In this document: positions 17,687 to 26,029 of the stretch, one piece after another
How positions within the stretch are numbered: position 1 is the stretch's first letter
Layout: each line of letters opens with the position of its first letter
DNA from: JAIOSM01 sp964565415
Lineage (GTDB): Bacteria > Desulfobacterota > Desulfobacteria > Desulfobacterales > Desulfobacteraceae
DNA: 64,000 bases
NCBI GenBank assembly: GCA_964565415.1
Contig: CAZMEX010000007.1
Coordinates: forward strand, 28,394-92,393
Direction: 5' to 3'
Notes under the pieces: generated by a model
What the model was told of the DNA's origin: nothing
Database searches by the model: none
What the model saw: the letters and a program-made list of their open reading frames with translations, nothing else
Made by a program: the position numbers and the translations under genes

Positions 17687-18427
17687 CTATTCAGGATTAG
17701 CTGTTAAATAGTGTTCAATTTTTTTAATGTCTTCTCGCACATCAACACCAGGAGCATCATATCGGGTTACAGATATTTTTATTTTATGCCCTGCTTCCAG
17801 AACTCTCAGCTGCTCAAGTTTTTCAATATTTTCGTATTTGCCTGAATCAAGGTTGGAGATTTTATCAAGAAAGCTTTTTTTATAAGCATAAAATCCAAGG
17901 TGCTTATAATAATCAACCTTTATATCCTTGTCCCTTGGATGTGGTATTTGCGCCCTGGAAAAGTAAATTGCAAAATTGTTCTGATCAAATATAACTTTCA
18001 CATCTTTAGGATTTTTTATCTCTTCACTATTGAGGATTTTATAGGCAAGTGTTGCCATCTCAATATCTTTGAATTTTTCAAAGGGTAAAACAAGTTCGTC
18101 TAAAACTTTAGAATTAAAGGCTGGCTGATCCCCTTGAATATTTACAACAATCTCATCTGGTTTAAGCCCAAGAAAGCTCGCTGCCTCCGCAACTCTGTCT
18201 GTACCTGATCTTAAATCTGCTGAAGTCATAACAACTTCAGCGTGAAACTTTTTTACCTGGTCAAATATCCTATTATCATCAGTTGCCACAACAACCCTTG
18301 AGATGCTTTTTGATTTAACTGCCTGTTCATAAACATGCTGGATCATGGGTTTGCCTGCAATAAGAGCAAGGGGTTTGCCTTCAAATCTTTTAGACCCGTA
18401 TCTTGATGGTATTATTGCTGTTGTCAT
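17687..18427 (-). CDS. kdsB: 3-deoxy-manno-octulosonate cytidylyltransferase KdsB
   Basis: Activates Kdo with CTP to CMP-Kdo for transfer to lipid A. It begins with the nucleotidyltransferase signature IIPSRYGSKRFEGKPL (residues 5-20), followed by VVVATDD, the NIQGDQPA metal-site block near residue 95, and the HLGFYAYKKSFL and LEQLRVLEAG segments near the C-terminus. It is 246 residues long, exactly typical. It is in the LPS-core operon, six bases downstream of the ICMT-like gene. The gene for Kdo synthesis (kdsA) is not in the window. The call is secure. Confidence 0.95.
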   Translation of the reverse strand: MTTAIIPSRYGSKRFEGKPLALIAGKPMIQHVYEQAVKSKSISRVVVATDDNRIFDQVKKFHAEVVMTSADLRSGTDRVAEAASFLGLKPDEIVVNIQGDQPAFNSKVLDELVLPFEKFKDIEMATLAYKILNSEEIKNPKDVKVIFDQNNFAIYFSRAQIPHPRDKDIKVDYYKHLGFYAYKKSFLDKISNLDSGKYENIEKLEQLRVLEAGHKIKISVTRYDAPGVDVREDIKKIEHYLTANPE

Positions 18428-18433
18428 AAATGT

Positions 18434-19018
18434 CTAGCCTAAAGTTTTAAATATAACAATATATATAATTGTATAGGTTATAATAACACTTAAAATGTTT
18501 TTATGGGCATTGTTTTGAAAAAACAGCTTCCATTTAAAGAAAAACAGAGTTTTAAAACTGGTGCTTCTAAGTGATGGGAAAAATCTGTTTACCTGATCTA
18601 AATAGTTTAAGTAATCATCATCAAAAATATTTTTCAGGGTCTCTTCTTCGCGTTTAACTCTATTGACCATGTAAAAATAGTAAAAAAGAGTGTAAAAGAT
18701 AATAAAAAATATATTACCCGTAAGAACAATGCCGCCAAGTATCAAAAAATATCTGCCCAGATACATTGGGTTTCTGGTTATGGAGTATAATCCCCTGATT
18801 GCTATTGTCTTTTGCTTGTCAAGGCTTGAAAAGCACCACACCTGGATGAACTCACCAAAAAAAGAGATAAACATACCCCAGAAGAAATACTCTTTTTTAA
18901 TTTGAAATAGCACAAATATAATAAAAAGCACTGCCAGGGGAAGCCTTATCTTTACCAAAACTTTTCTTGCTTTTTTGTTGTTAAATACATCATGGATGCT
19001 TTGAAAAAGGCTTTTCAC
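18434..19018 (-). CDS. Isoprenylcysteine methyltransferase-like membrane protein
   Basis: Small polytopic membrane protein with four to five hydrophobic segments (about residues 20-40, 44-60, 85-110, 108-125, 175-193). It has the SAM-binding signature of the ICMT/phospholipid methyltransferase superfamily, RNPMYLGRYFLILGG (about residues 86-100), followed by EEETLKNIFDDDYLNYLDQVNRF. This fold methylates lipids or lipid-linked groups at the membrane. Its place inside a Kdo/heptose operon suggests a lipid or LPS substrate, but no such function is established. The start is GTG, four bases inside the upstream kinase gene (GTGA). It is 194 residues long. Confidence 0.78.
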   Translation of the reverse strand: MKSLFQSIHDVFNNKKARKVLVKIRLPLAVLFIIFVLFQIKKEYFFWGMFISFFGEFIQVWCFSSLDKQKTIAIRGLYSITRNPMYLGRYFLILGGIVLTGNIFFIIFYTLFYYFYMVNRVKREEETLKNIFDDDYLNYLDQVNRFFPSLRSTSFKTLFFFKWKLFFQNNAHKNILSVIITYTIIYIVIFKTLG

Positions 19019-19695
19019 AAATTACTCCTTGATTTTTTGTTAATTTTGTTTCGATTAAGCTCTCTTTTTTTCTCTTTTTTATGCCTTTGCAGCATATATC
19101 CTTTTAAGAACCACATCTTTCTGTTTTTATTTAATGCTGCAACGCGCTCTTTTTTTGACTTATCAAGGGTTTCAGGGCTCATCTTTGCCCAATATTTATA
19201 AACACCTGAGAGATCAACTGATTTTAGAAGATTCTTTAAATATTGTCCGGGAATAATACTAAGAGTTAGATAGGATTGAAAATCAATAATAACAGGCTTG
19301 CCTCCGTCGGAAATAATGATATTGGATCCGGTTCTCAGGTCCAGGTGGACAATGCCATAAGAGTGCATCTCATTTACAGCAGTCTCAAGGTCAATAAAGA
19401 AATCTTTGTTTAAGGAGTTGTTGCGCCTTGAAAAAGAGCTTAAATTGTGTCCGTTTATATATTGGTAGCTGAGGGTGAATTTGTCTGGCCTGATGATTTT
19501 ATCACAGGTTCCAATGCAGGGGGCAAGCCTCTTTAATGCCTTATACTCCCTGCTTATCAGGAATCTGCCAATGGTTTGCCTTATAAAGGAGGGGTGGTGG
19601 GCAAAAGTTTTGATAACATACTGGCAGGAGTCATGTTCATGCAAATAAACATCACTGTTTCCCCACTTGCCTTTTTGGATTATTTTCATATTCAT
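19015..19695 (-). CDS. RIO/Kdo-type kinase-fold protein
   Basis: First gene of the long leftward LPS-core block. The kinase fold has YVIKTFA (Lys29), the loop HLDLRTGSN with His117, Asp119 and Asn125, and the metal aspartate in PVIIDFQ (Asp138). The arginine after the Asp and the compact 226-residue size recall RIO-like lipopolysaccharide kinases. A very basic C-terminal tail (KKEKKRELNRNKINKKSRS) may bind the membrane or LPS. Two in-frame ATGs (19695, 19689) are both possible starts. The target is unknown; context suggests a core sugar. Confidence 0.72.
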   Translation of the reverse strand: MNMKIIQKGKWGNSDVYLHEHDSCQYVIKTFAHHPSFIRQTIGRFLISREYKALKRLAPCIGTCDKIIRPDKFTLSYQYINGHNLSSFSRRNNSLNKDFFIDLETAVNEMHSYGIVHLDLRTGSNIIISDGGKPVIIDFQSYLTLSIIPGQYLKNLLKSVDLSGVYKYWAKMSPETLDKSKKERVAALNKNRKMWFLKGYMLQRHKKEKKRELNRNKINKKSRSNL

Positions 19696-19781
19696 ATAAT
19701 TTTTAATCTAACAACTAATAAGCAGTTATCAAGCCCATAAAGAATAAAGGTTTATATTATTTATTTGGCAGATAGTCAATC

Positions 19782-19810
19782 TTGAAAAAAATCATGTGTT
19801 AAAGTATATG
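19782..19810 (+). promoter_or_regulatory. Candidate sigma70 promoter for gpsA
   Basis: TTGAAA at 19782-19787 and TATATG at 19805-19810 are separated by 17 bases on the plus strand, about 180 bases before the gpsA ATG. The -35 box matches 5 of 6 and the -10 box 4 of 6 consensus positions. The region around it (19696-19987) is non-coding and AT-rich, so a chance match is possible. Confidence 0.35.
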
Positions 19811-19987
19811 CCGTGTTAATACCATGCAAGTTAATCAATCTCCATTGGATTCCTATGTGCAGATATCAAAACAAACAATTTGATAAATCCTGTCTCTTAT
19901 TATATAAAGGACTGTGCAAAAGTCCTTTGGGGGACAAAATATTGGAGGATAAAATATTTATAAAGCTATTTTCAATGGGAAAATCAA

Positions 19988-21028
19988 ATGACTGAGATTG
20001 ATATAGAAAATACAAATATTGGTGTTGTGGGGGCTGGAAGCTGGGGTACTGCATTGGCAAAACTTTTGGCAGAAAAAGGTTTTAACCTTGATTTGTGGGC
20101 TTTTGAAGAGGAAGTGAAAAAGCAGATAGAGACAAAAAGAGAAAATCTCTATTTTCTTCCTGGTAAAAAACTTCCTGCAAATATTTCCTGTACAAATGAT
20201 CTTGAAAAAGCTGTCAAGGGAAAAGACCTTGTACTTATAGTTGTGCCTTCCCATTGCATGCGGGAAGTTGTAGTGAATATGAAGGATATGGTTGATCCTG
20301 ATACTGTTATTGTAACAGCATCAAAAGGCATTGAAAACAAAACACATCTTACCATGCTTGGGATATTAAAAGAGATCCTTGTTTCGGTTAAAGAGAAAAA
20401 TCTTGTTGTGCTTTCAGGACCAAGTTTTGCCAAAGAGGTAGCTGACAGACTTCCATCCGTCGTTGCCGTGGCATCAATTAACAGAAAAGTTGCAGAGTAT
20501 GTCCAGCATATTTTTGCATGCTCATGTTTCCGGGTATATGTTAATGATGATCCCATTGGTGTTGAAATCGGCGGAGCAATGAAAAATATTATTGCCATTG
20601 CCGCAGGTATTTGTGATGGAATGGAGATGGGTCTCAATGCGAGGGCAGCCCTTATTACAAGAGGGCTTACCGAGGTGACAAGGCTTGGCATAAGATTGGG
20701 GGCAAACCCCCATACATTGTCAGGGCTTTCAGGTGTAGGTGACCTTCTTTTGACCTGTACCGGTGCTTTGAGCAGGAACTACACTGTGGGTAAAAGAGTT
20801 GGTGCCGGTGAAAAGATTAAAGATATAACCCGGGAAATGAGAATGGTGGCAGAAGGTGTTAAAACCACTAAATCTGTATACAACCTTTCAAAAAAACTTG
20901 GAATTGATCTGCCCATCTGCAATGAGGTCTATTATGTACTTTATGAAGACCTGGCAGTTGCCAAAACAAAAGACAGGCTCATGAATCGAGCTTTAAAGCA
21001 TGAACTTGATGGTGTAGTTGATCATTAA
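19988..21028 (+). CDS. gpsA: Glycerol-3-phosphate dehydrogenase [NAD(P)+] GpsA
   Basis: Reduces dihydroxyacetone phosphate to sn-glycerol 3-phosphate, the backbone of phospholipids. The N-terminal NAD-binding motif is VVGAGSWGTALAKLL (residues 13-27, with GAGSWG at 15-20). It also has VPSHCMREV, the catalytic region VLSGPSFAKEVA, GGAMKNIIAIAAGI with the conserved lysine, and GLSGVGDLLLTCTG. It is 346 residues long, slightly longer than usual (about 330) because of a hydrophilic C-terminal tail. That tail overlaps the converging waaA gene by 50 bases. It lies alone on the plus strand between the LPS-core operon and waaA. Confidence 0.95.
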   Translation: MTEIDIENTNIGVVGAGSWGTALAKLLAEKGFNLDLWAFEEEVKKQIETKRENLYFLPGKKLPANISCTNDLEKAVKGKDLVLIVVPSHCMREVVVNMKDMVDPDTVIVTASKGIENKTHLTMLGILKEILVSVKEKNLVVLSGPSFAKEVADRLPSVVAVASINRKVAEYVQHIFACSCFRVYVNDDPIGVEIGGAMKNIIAIAAGICDGMEMGLNARAALITRGLTEVTRLGIRLGANPHTLSGLSGVGDLLLTCTGALSRNYTVGKRVGAGEKIKDITREMRMVAEGVKTTKSVYNLSKKLGIDLPICNEVYYVLYEDLAVAKTKDRLMNRALKHELDGVVDH

Positions 21029-22286
21029 TTAGTTTCACAGCCATGGCTGTGCCGCCCTGATTTTTCCGGATAAACTCCACCGCCTTTTTTTGAAGTTTTT
21101 TTCTGTCCGGGGGTGTTTTAAGTTTTTCAACCATGAAATCACAAACCTCCATGGCGTTTTGAGCTTTATGGACAATATTTGTTTCAAAAATTTCTCTGTT
21201 TACCCATTTAAAAGAGTTTAAAAAAGGACCTGTAACAGTTGCAGTTCCGCAAATCACAGGCTCCAGGAAATTTTGTCCTCCTAAAGGCTCAAGACTCCCG
21301 CCCACAAAAGCTGATACAGCAAGTGCATAGGCTTTTTTTAACTCTCCAAAGGTATCCCATAAAATAATGGTTGTTTTGTCTACCGGGGAGTTGATTTTTG
21401 ATCTTAGCTGCCATGGGAGTGGAAGCTCTAAAGCAAGATTGTCAAGCAGATCAGACAAAGCTTTAATCCTCTGGATATGTTTTGGAAAGATTGCAATAAT
21501 TTGGTTGGGAAAGTTTGTAATAAGCTGTCTTATGATTTCAGGCAGATGAATTTCTTCCTCTTTTCTTATGGATGCAAGTATGGAAAGAGGAATATCAGCA
21601 GTGAAAAATGATTCAATACTGAAAGTGTCATCTGGATTATTCTGGATTGCAGGTATTGCATCAAATTTAATATTAGGCATTGTGTCAACAATGGTATTTT
21701 CGGCAAATATTTTTTTATATCTTTCAGCATCTTTTTGGGAAGTTGCAAGTATATTATCAGGGTTTATCTGCTGCCATAGGGTTTTGGTTCTCAAGTACCA
21801 TTTGTAGCTTTTAGATGAAAGTCTTGCATTTATAATAAGGGTTTTGATTTTATGTTTTTTAAGTATGTAGAGATGACCCGGCCAAAGCTCAGTCTCAAGG
21901 ATAACCATGAGGGAAGGTGATGTTTTTAAAACTATTTTCTCCATGGATTTTGGTCCATCAAAGGGGAACCAGGTTATCTGGTAATTAATATTGGGGTGAA
22001 GCCCGGAGCTTTTGCAAAAAGACTCCATGGTTTGCAAACCCTGCAATGTTGTTGCAGTGTAGAGGATTTTTAAAGGTGTAGAGGGATTTAGTTTTTTTAG
22101 AATCTCTATTGCAATATAGGCTTCTCCACCTGATGCACCATGTATCCAGATATCGGTTTTTTTAAAAGTATCAGAAGATACCCGTAATTGATAACTCTCT
22201 TTAAAAACAGAATTTTTTTTTAAAAGGGGAAGGGCAATTTTCCATGCAAAATTGTATAAATTAAATATAACTTTTTGGCTCTTCAT
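20979..22286 (-). CDS. waaA: Kdo transferase WaaA (KdtA)
   Basis: Transfers Kdo from CMP-Kdo to lipid IVA at the inner membrane (GT30). Seen are an N-terminal hydrophobic/basic anchor, the WIHGASGGEAYIAIEIL acceptor-site block with the catalytic Glu (about residues 47-63), LWPGHLYILKKHKIKTLIINARLS, and the GGSLEPLGGQNFLEPV donor-site block near residue 340. The 435-residue length is close to the usual 425. The C-terminus overlaps the gpsA 3' end by 50 bases in the opposite orientation. It diverges from msbA, with which it functions in making and exporting the Kdo-lipid A core. Confidence 0.93.
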   Translation of the reverse strand: MKSQKVIFNLYNFAWKIALPLLKKNSVFKESYQLRVSSDTFKKTDIWIHGASGGEAYIAIEILKKLNPSTPLKILYTATTLQGLQTMESFCKSSGLHPNINYQITWFPFDGPKSMEKIVLKTSPSLMVILETELWPGHLYILKKHKIKTLIINARLSSKSYKWYLRTKTLWQQINPDNILATSQKDAERYKKIFAENTIVDTMPNIKFDAIPAIQNNPDDTFSIESFFTADIPLSILASIRKEEEIHLPEIIRQLITNFPNQIIAIFPKHIQRIKALSDLLDNLALELPLPWQLRSKINSPVDKTTIILWDTFGELKKAYALAVSAFVGGSLEPLGGQNFLEPVICGTATVTGPFLNSFKWVNREIFETNIVHKAQNAMEVCDFMVEKLKTPPDRKKLQKKAVEFIRKNQGGTAMAVKLINDQLHHQVHALKLDS

Positions 22287-22354
22287 ATGCTATATAGTGT
22301 CATGATTTATTAACATTGACAATAGTTGCCCGCTTATTAGATAATATAAAACCT

Positions 22355-24112
22355 ATGAAATTTATTATTAACAGACTGACCAAAAGACAAAAACATATAT
22401 CAAGTATAGTCGCAGGATACTGGAAGTGGCTTCTGGTGGGTATGGGTTGCTCAATTGTCGGGGCTGGATCATCATCTGCTACAGCTTATCTTGTAAAACC
22501 TCTGCTTGATGATATCTTCATGAAAAAAAATGCAAAAATGCTGCTTATTATACCGGGGCTTATACTTCTGGTCTCTGTTCTAAAAGGGTTTGCTTCCTAC
22601 GGGCGGGAGTATTTCATGAAATTAGTGGGGCTCAGTGTAATCAGAGATTTAAGAGATTTACTTTATAATAAGATAGTTGACCTTCCAGTACAGTTTTTTC
22701 ATAAAGAAAAAGTAGGTGTTCTGATGTCAAGAATTACCTATGATGTTGAGAGTGTAAAAAATGTGGTCTCTTCTGCAATAACAGAAGCTGTTTCTGATGT
22801 GTTAACCTTAATGGGTCTTATTTGTGTTGTGATCTATATGGATTTACCGCTTGCTCTTGGTACTTTTGTAATAATGCCCATTGCCTTTTACCCAATTATA
22901 AAACTTGGAAAAAGAATCAGAAAGTTCAGTATTGGTGTTCAGGAGACAATGGCAGATTTAACATCGTTTTTATTGGAGACTTTTTCCGGAGTAAAAATTG
23001 TAAAGATTTTTACAAAAGAGTCTTTTGAGAAAAAAAGGTTTAAAAAGACCAATGCTGTCTATTTTAAACTGGGCATGAAAAGAGTCAGAGCCCAGGCATT
23101 AAGCTCTCCCATAATGGAAACCCTTGCAGGAGTGGCTGTTGCATTTGTTGTATGGGTAGGCGGTTTTAGAGTTATAGAGGGTCTCTCTACTCCTGGAACT
23201 TTTTTTGCTTTTCTGACAGCAGTTGGAATGATGTATGCCCCCGTTAGAAAGTTGAGCAAACTATATGGCAATATTCAGCCTGGAGTTGCTGCAATGAATA
23301 GAATTTATGATATCCTTGAAGAGGAATCAAAAATTATTGAGCATGGTAACCCTGTTTTGCTTGAAGGCAATTCATTTGACATTGAATTTATTGATGTTCA
23401 ATTTGAATATAATGAAAAAGATGGATCAGTATTAAAAGATATTAATTTAAAAGTTGCACCGGGAGAAGTACTGGCTCTTGTTGGTATGAGCGGTGGAGGG
23501 AAAACATCTCTTGTGAACCTCATTCCAAGGTTTTTTGATATTACAAAAGGAGAGCTTTTAATAGGAAAGATAAATATAAAAGATATCTCACTTTACTCTT
23601 TGAGAAAGCATATATCCATTGTAACCCAGGAGCCGATTTTATTTAATGAGACCCTGGGGGATAACATCCGGTATGGTAAGTCCGGTGCAACAGATAAAGA
23701 GGTGGAACAAGCTGCAAAATCTGCCTATGCCTATGATTTTATTCAAGGTTTCCCCAAGGGTTTTAAAACACGCATAGGAGAACTTGGCAATCGCCTTTCC
23801 GGTGGTGAAAAACAGAGGATTTGCATTGCAAGGGCTTTAATAAAGGATGCACCGATTTTAATACTTGATGAGGCAACCTCTGCACTTGATGCCGAGGCTG
23901 AAAGGGTTGTCCAAAAAGCTTTGGGAAATCTTATGAAAAATCGCACAACCTTTGTTATTGCCCACAGGCTCGCCACAATAGAGTATGCTGACAGAGTTGT
24001 TCTTCTAAAAAATGGTAATATTGCAGAGCAAGGCACCCATGATACCTTAATGGAGAAAAAAGGGGAGTACTATAAGCTTCACACCATGTCCACTTCAAAA
24101 ACTTTAGAATAA
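22355..24112 (+). CDS. msbA: Lipid A flippase MsbA (ABC exporter, fused TMD-NBD)
   Basis: Homodimeric ABC exporter that flips lipid A-core across the inner membrane using ATP. Six membrane helices lie in the first 310 residues. The nucleotide-binding domain has Walker A GMSGGGKTS, the Q-loop VTQEPILFNE, signature LSGGEKQRI, Walker B ILILDEATSALD and the H-loop IAHRLATIE. A TTG at 22316 would give 598 residues; the ATG at 22355 begins nearer the first conserved helix, and neither has a clear Shine-Dalgarno, so the start is uncertain. It is divergent from waaA and is followed 12 bases later by the Trm112-like gene. Confidence 0.92.
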   Translation: MKFIINRLTKRQKHISSIVAGYWKWLLVGMGCSIVGAGSSSATAYLVKPLLDDIFMKKNAKMLLIIPGLILLVSVLKGFASYGREYFMKLVGLSVIRDLRDLLYNKIVDLPVQFFHKEKVGVLMSRITYDVESVKNVVSSAITEAVSDVLTLMGLICVVIYMDLPLALGTFVIMPIAFYPIIKLGKRIRKFSIGVQETMADLTSFLLETFSGVKIVKIFTKESFEKKRFKKTNAVYFKLGMKRVRAQALSSPIMETLAGVAVAFVVWVGGFRVIEGLSTPGTFFAFLTAVGMMYAPVRKLSKLYGNIQPGVAAMNRIYDILEEESKIIEHGNPVLLEGNSFDIEFIDVQFEYNEKDGSVLKDINLKVAPGEVLALVGMSGGGKTSLVNLIPRFFDITKGELLIGKINIKDISLYSLRKHISIVTQEPILFNETLGDNIRYGKSGATDKEVEQAAKSAYAYDFIQGFPKGFKTRIGELGNRLSGGEKQRICIARALIKDAPILILDEATSALDAEAERVVQKALGNLMKNRTTFVIAHRLATIEYADRVVLLKNGNIAEQGTHDTLMEKKGEYYKLHTMSTSKTLE

Positions 24113-24124
24113 CAGGAGGAAATA

Positions 24125-24292
24125 ATGACACTGTCAAAGGATTTACTTGAAATATTAGCATGCCCGAAATGTAAAGGGGATGTGACTTTAAATGAGAATA
24201 GTGACGGTCTTATATGTGAAAATTGTAAGCTTTTATATGAAATCCGGGAAGATATACCTGTTATGCTGATTGATGAGGCAAAACCTCTTTAA
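24125..24292 (+). CDS. Trm112/YcaR-family zinc-ribbon mini-protein
   Basis: A 55-residue protein. CPKC near residues 13-16 and CENC near 31-34 form a zinc ribbon. It opens with a SKDLLEILACPKCKG pattern and ends in REDIPVMLIDEA, both hallmarks of the Trm112/UPF0434 (YcaR) family. A perfect AGGAGG lies six bases before the ATG and the gene sits 12 bases after msbA, so it is surely translated. In bacteria YcaR-type genes are often found beside msbA/lpxK/kdsB. The molecular role in bacteria is not settled; the eukaryotic Trm112 activates methyltransferases. Confidence 0.88.
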   Translation: MTLSKDLLEILACPKCKGDVTLNENSDGLICENCKLLYEIREDIPVMLIDEAKPL

Positions 24293-24296
24293 TATT

Positions 24297-24821
24297 ATGA
24301 GCACCCCAGCAAATCCATTGTCTGCAAAACTTTTAGTTGGCACTTTTATGCAGGATAAAGATAGCTTTTATGGTGTGAGTACTCAGTTGGAAGAACAATT
24401 AGGCAAAATTGATATTATTAGTCCCTGGTTTGATTTTGATTACACTGATTATTATGAGAAAGAGATGGGGAAAGACCTTTACAGAAGGATAATCGTCTTT
24501 AAGGATCTTATTGATCAGGAAAACCTTGCAAAAATAAAGATTAATACAAACCTGTTGGAAAACAGGTACAAAAATAATCAGTGCAGAAAGATTAATATTG
24601 ATCCCGGCTACATGCTCCCATCCAGATTTATCCTTGCAACCGGCAAAGATTATTCCCACAGAATATATATTGGCAATGGGATATATGCTGATTTAACACT
24701 GATTTTTAAAAATGGTGATTTTCATACCCTTGATTGGACATACCCTGATTATGCTGCAAGGGATATGAGGGATTTTTTATTAAAAGTGAGAAGGAAATAC
24801 CTTCTTGATTTAGCTTTATAA
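24297..24821 (+). CDS. DUF4416 family protein
   Basis: Conserved protein of unknown function, found mostly in Desulfobacterota and related lineages. Recognisable parts are KLLVGTFMQDKD near the N-terminus, the acidic-aromatic stretch SPWFDFDYTDYYEKEMG, the NIDPGYML and FILATGKDYSHRIYIG blocks, and a DWTYPDYA segment near the C-terminus. No membrane segment or enzyme motif is visible. I use the ATG at 24297, four bases after the Trm112-like stop; an upstream in-frame ATG at 24270 lies inside that gene. It forms one rightward operon with its neighbours. Confidence 0.78.
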   Translation: MSTPANPLSAKLLVGTFMQDKDSFYGVSTQLEEQLGKIDIISPWFDFDYTDYYEKEMGKDLYRRIIVFKDLIDQENLAKIKINTNLLENRYKNNQCRKINIDPGYMLPSRFILATGKDYSHRIYIGNGIYADLTLIFKNGDFHTLDWTYPDYAARDMRDFLLKVRRKYLLDLAL

Positions 24822-24839
24822 TTTGTTTAAGGTTATTAT

Positions 24840-25721
24840 ATGATAAAAAGCATGACAGGCTATGCAGAAAATCTGCATACAACAGAAGAATTCTCCATCA
24901 AAGGAGTTTTTCGTTCATATAACAGCAGACATTTGGATATTGCACTCTATCTTCCTGATCATTTAAAGATGTTTGAAGATAAGGTAAGGAAGATCATTGC
25001 AGAAAAAATTGCCCGGGGCAGGGTTGAGGTGCGTATTTTTTTTGAAGAAACAGGGGAAGACTCTGTTGGGTTTAATGTTGACTTTGCGAGGGTTGCTGCA
25101 TACCATAAAGTGTTGAGTGACCTTAAAAAAAAGTTTGATATTAAATCAGACATCACTCTTAATGACTTGCTTGCCGGAAAAAATATGATAAAACCAGATG
25201 AGAGGGAGCACGATGCAGATGTTCTCTTTAAAAGTTTATCAGAAGTTGTTCATCAGGGCTTAGAAAATCTTGATGAAATGAGGGTAAAAGAGGGAGATAA
25301 CCTTGCAAAAGATATTGAAAAAAGATTTTGCTATATGGAAGAGAGTTTAGATTCAATAGAGAAAAGAGCTCTGAAACTCCCGGTGATTTATAAGAAAAAC
25401 CTTGAAGAGAGGATATCAGCTCTTATATTGGAAAAAGATATTCTGGATCCTGTAAGAGTTGCCCAGGAAGTTGCAATTATAGCAGATAAGAGCGATATCT
25501 CAGAAGAGGTAGTAAGGACGCGCAGCCACATAAGCCAGGCAAGGCAGATCACCTTATCAAAGGAACCTGCCGGAAGAAAACTCAATTTCCTTGTCCAGGA
25601 GTTTATGCGCGAGTATAATACAATGGGTTCAAAATCAGGTAATGTTGAGATATCTCAAATGGTTGTTAATTTAAAATCAGAACTTGAAAAGATAAGGGAG
25701 CAGGTACAAAATGTTGAATAA
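24840..25721 (+). CDS. yicC: YicC/YloC-family endoribonuclease
   Basis: Cytoplasmic RNase of the YicC family, which cleaves RNA at specific sites in E. coli and B. subtilis. The N-terminal IKSMTGYAE signature (residues 2-10), FRSYNSRHLDIALYLP, and the C-terminal RKLNFLVQEFMREYNTMGSK block (about residues 248-267) are diagnostic. It is 293 residues long, normal for the family. Its end overlaps the remA-like gene by 11 bases, and guanylate kinase follows, a yicC-remA-gmk order that is widely conserved in Firmicutes and Desulfobacterota. Confidence 0.92.
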   Translation: MIKSMTGYAENLHTTEEFSIKGVFRSYNSRHLDIALYLPDHLKMFEDKVRKIIAEKIARGRVEVRIFFEETGEDSVGFNVDFARVAAYHKVLSDLKKKFDIKSDITLNDLLAGKNMIKPDEREHDADVLFKSLSEVVHQGLENLDEMRVKEGDNLAKDIEKRFCYMEESLDSIEKRALKLPVIYKKNLEERISALILEKDILDPVRVAQEVAIIADKSDISEEVVRTRSHISQARQITLSKEPAGRKLNFLVQEFMREYNTMGSKSGNVEISQMVVNLKSELEKIREQVQNVE

Positions 25722-26016
25722 AACAAGAATATTAAAACTGGATGATACAATTGAGCAGGCTCTTTTGAATATTGGATTCAGCAACACTATTATCGCAGAC
25801 AAAGTGGTTGCCATACTTTCTCCAAGCTCTTCTCCCATGAAGCGTTTAAAGGATGAAGCAAAAAAGGAAAAAAGACTTATTGATGTAACCCACGGCAGAA
25901 AAACACGGGCAATAATTGTAACAGAGACTAATCATATCATTCTCTCTGCAATCCAGGCAGAAACTGTATCCCATCGAATGGCAAAATTATATAAGAGCAA
26001 GAATATTAATAGCTGA
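25711..26016 (+). CDS. RemA/YlzA-like regulator (DUF370)
   Basis: Small DNA-binding protein of the RemA family, which in B. subtilis activates biofilm matrix and osmoprotection genes. The core matches the family: a GFSNTIIADKVVAILSP beta-hairpin region, SPMKRLKDEAKKEKRLIDVTHGRKTRAII, and HIILSAIQAETVSHRM at the end. At 101 residues it is longer than the usual 85-90, with about 15 additional N-terminal residues. The start ATG lies inside the end of yicC. Its role outside Firmicutes is unproven; the linkage to yicC and gmk is what is conserved. Confidence 0.85.
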   Translation: MLNKTRILKLDDTIEQALLNIGFSNTIIADKVVAILSPSSSPMKRLKDEAKKEKRLIDVTHGRKTRAIIVTETNHIILSAIQAETVSHRMAKLYKSKNINS

Positions 26017-26029
26017 TTTTTTTGAATTT

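Noticed and set aside
19705..19732. Possible leftward promoter TTGATA-16-TAGATT before the LPS-core block
   Set aside because: Spacing and boxes are moderate and would place the transcript start at or just before the first ATG (19695), leaving no room for a ribosome site. Kept as unproven only.
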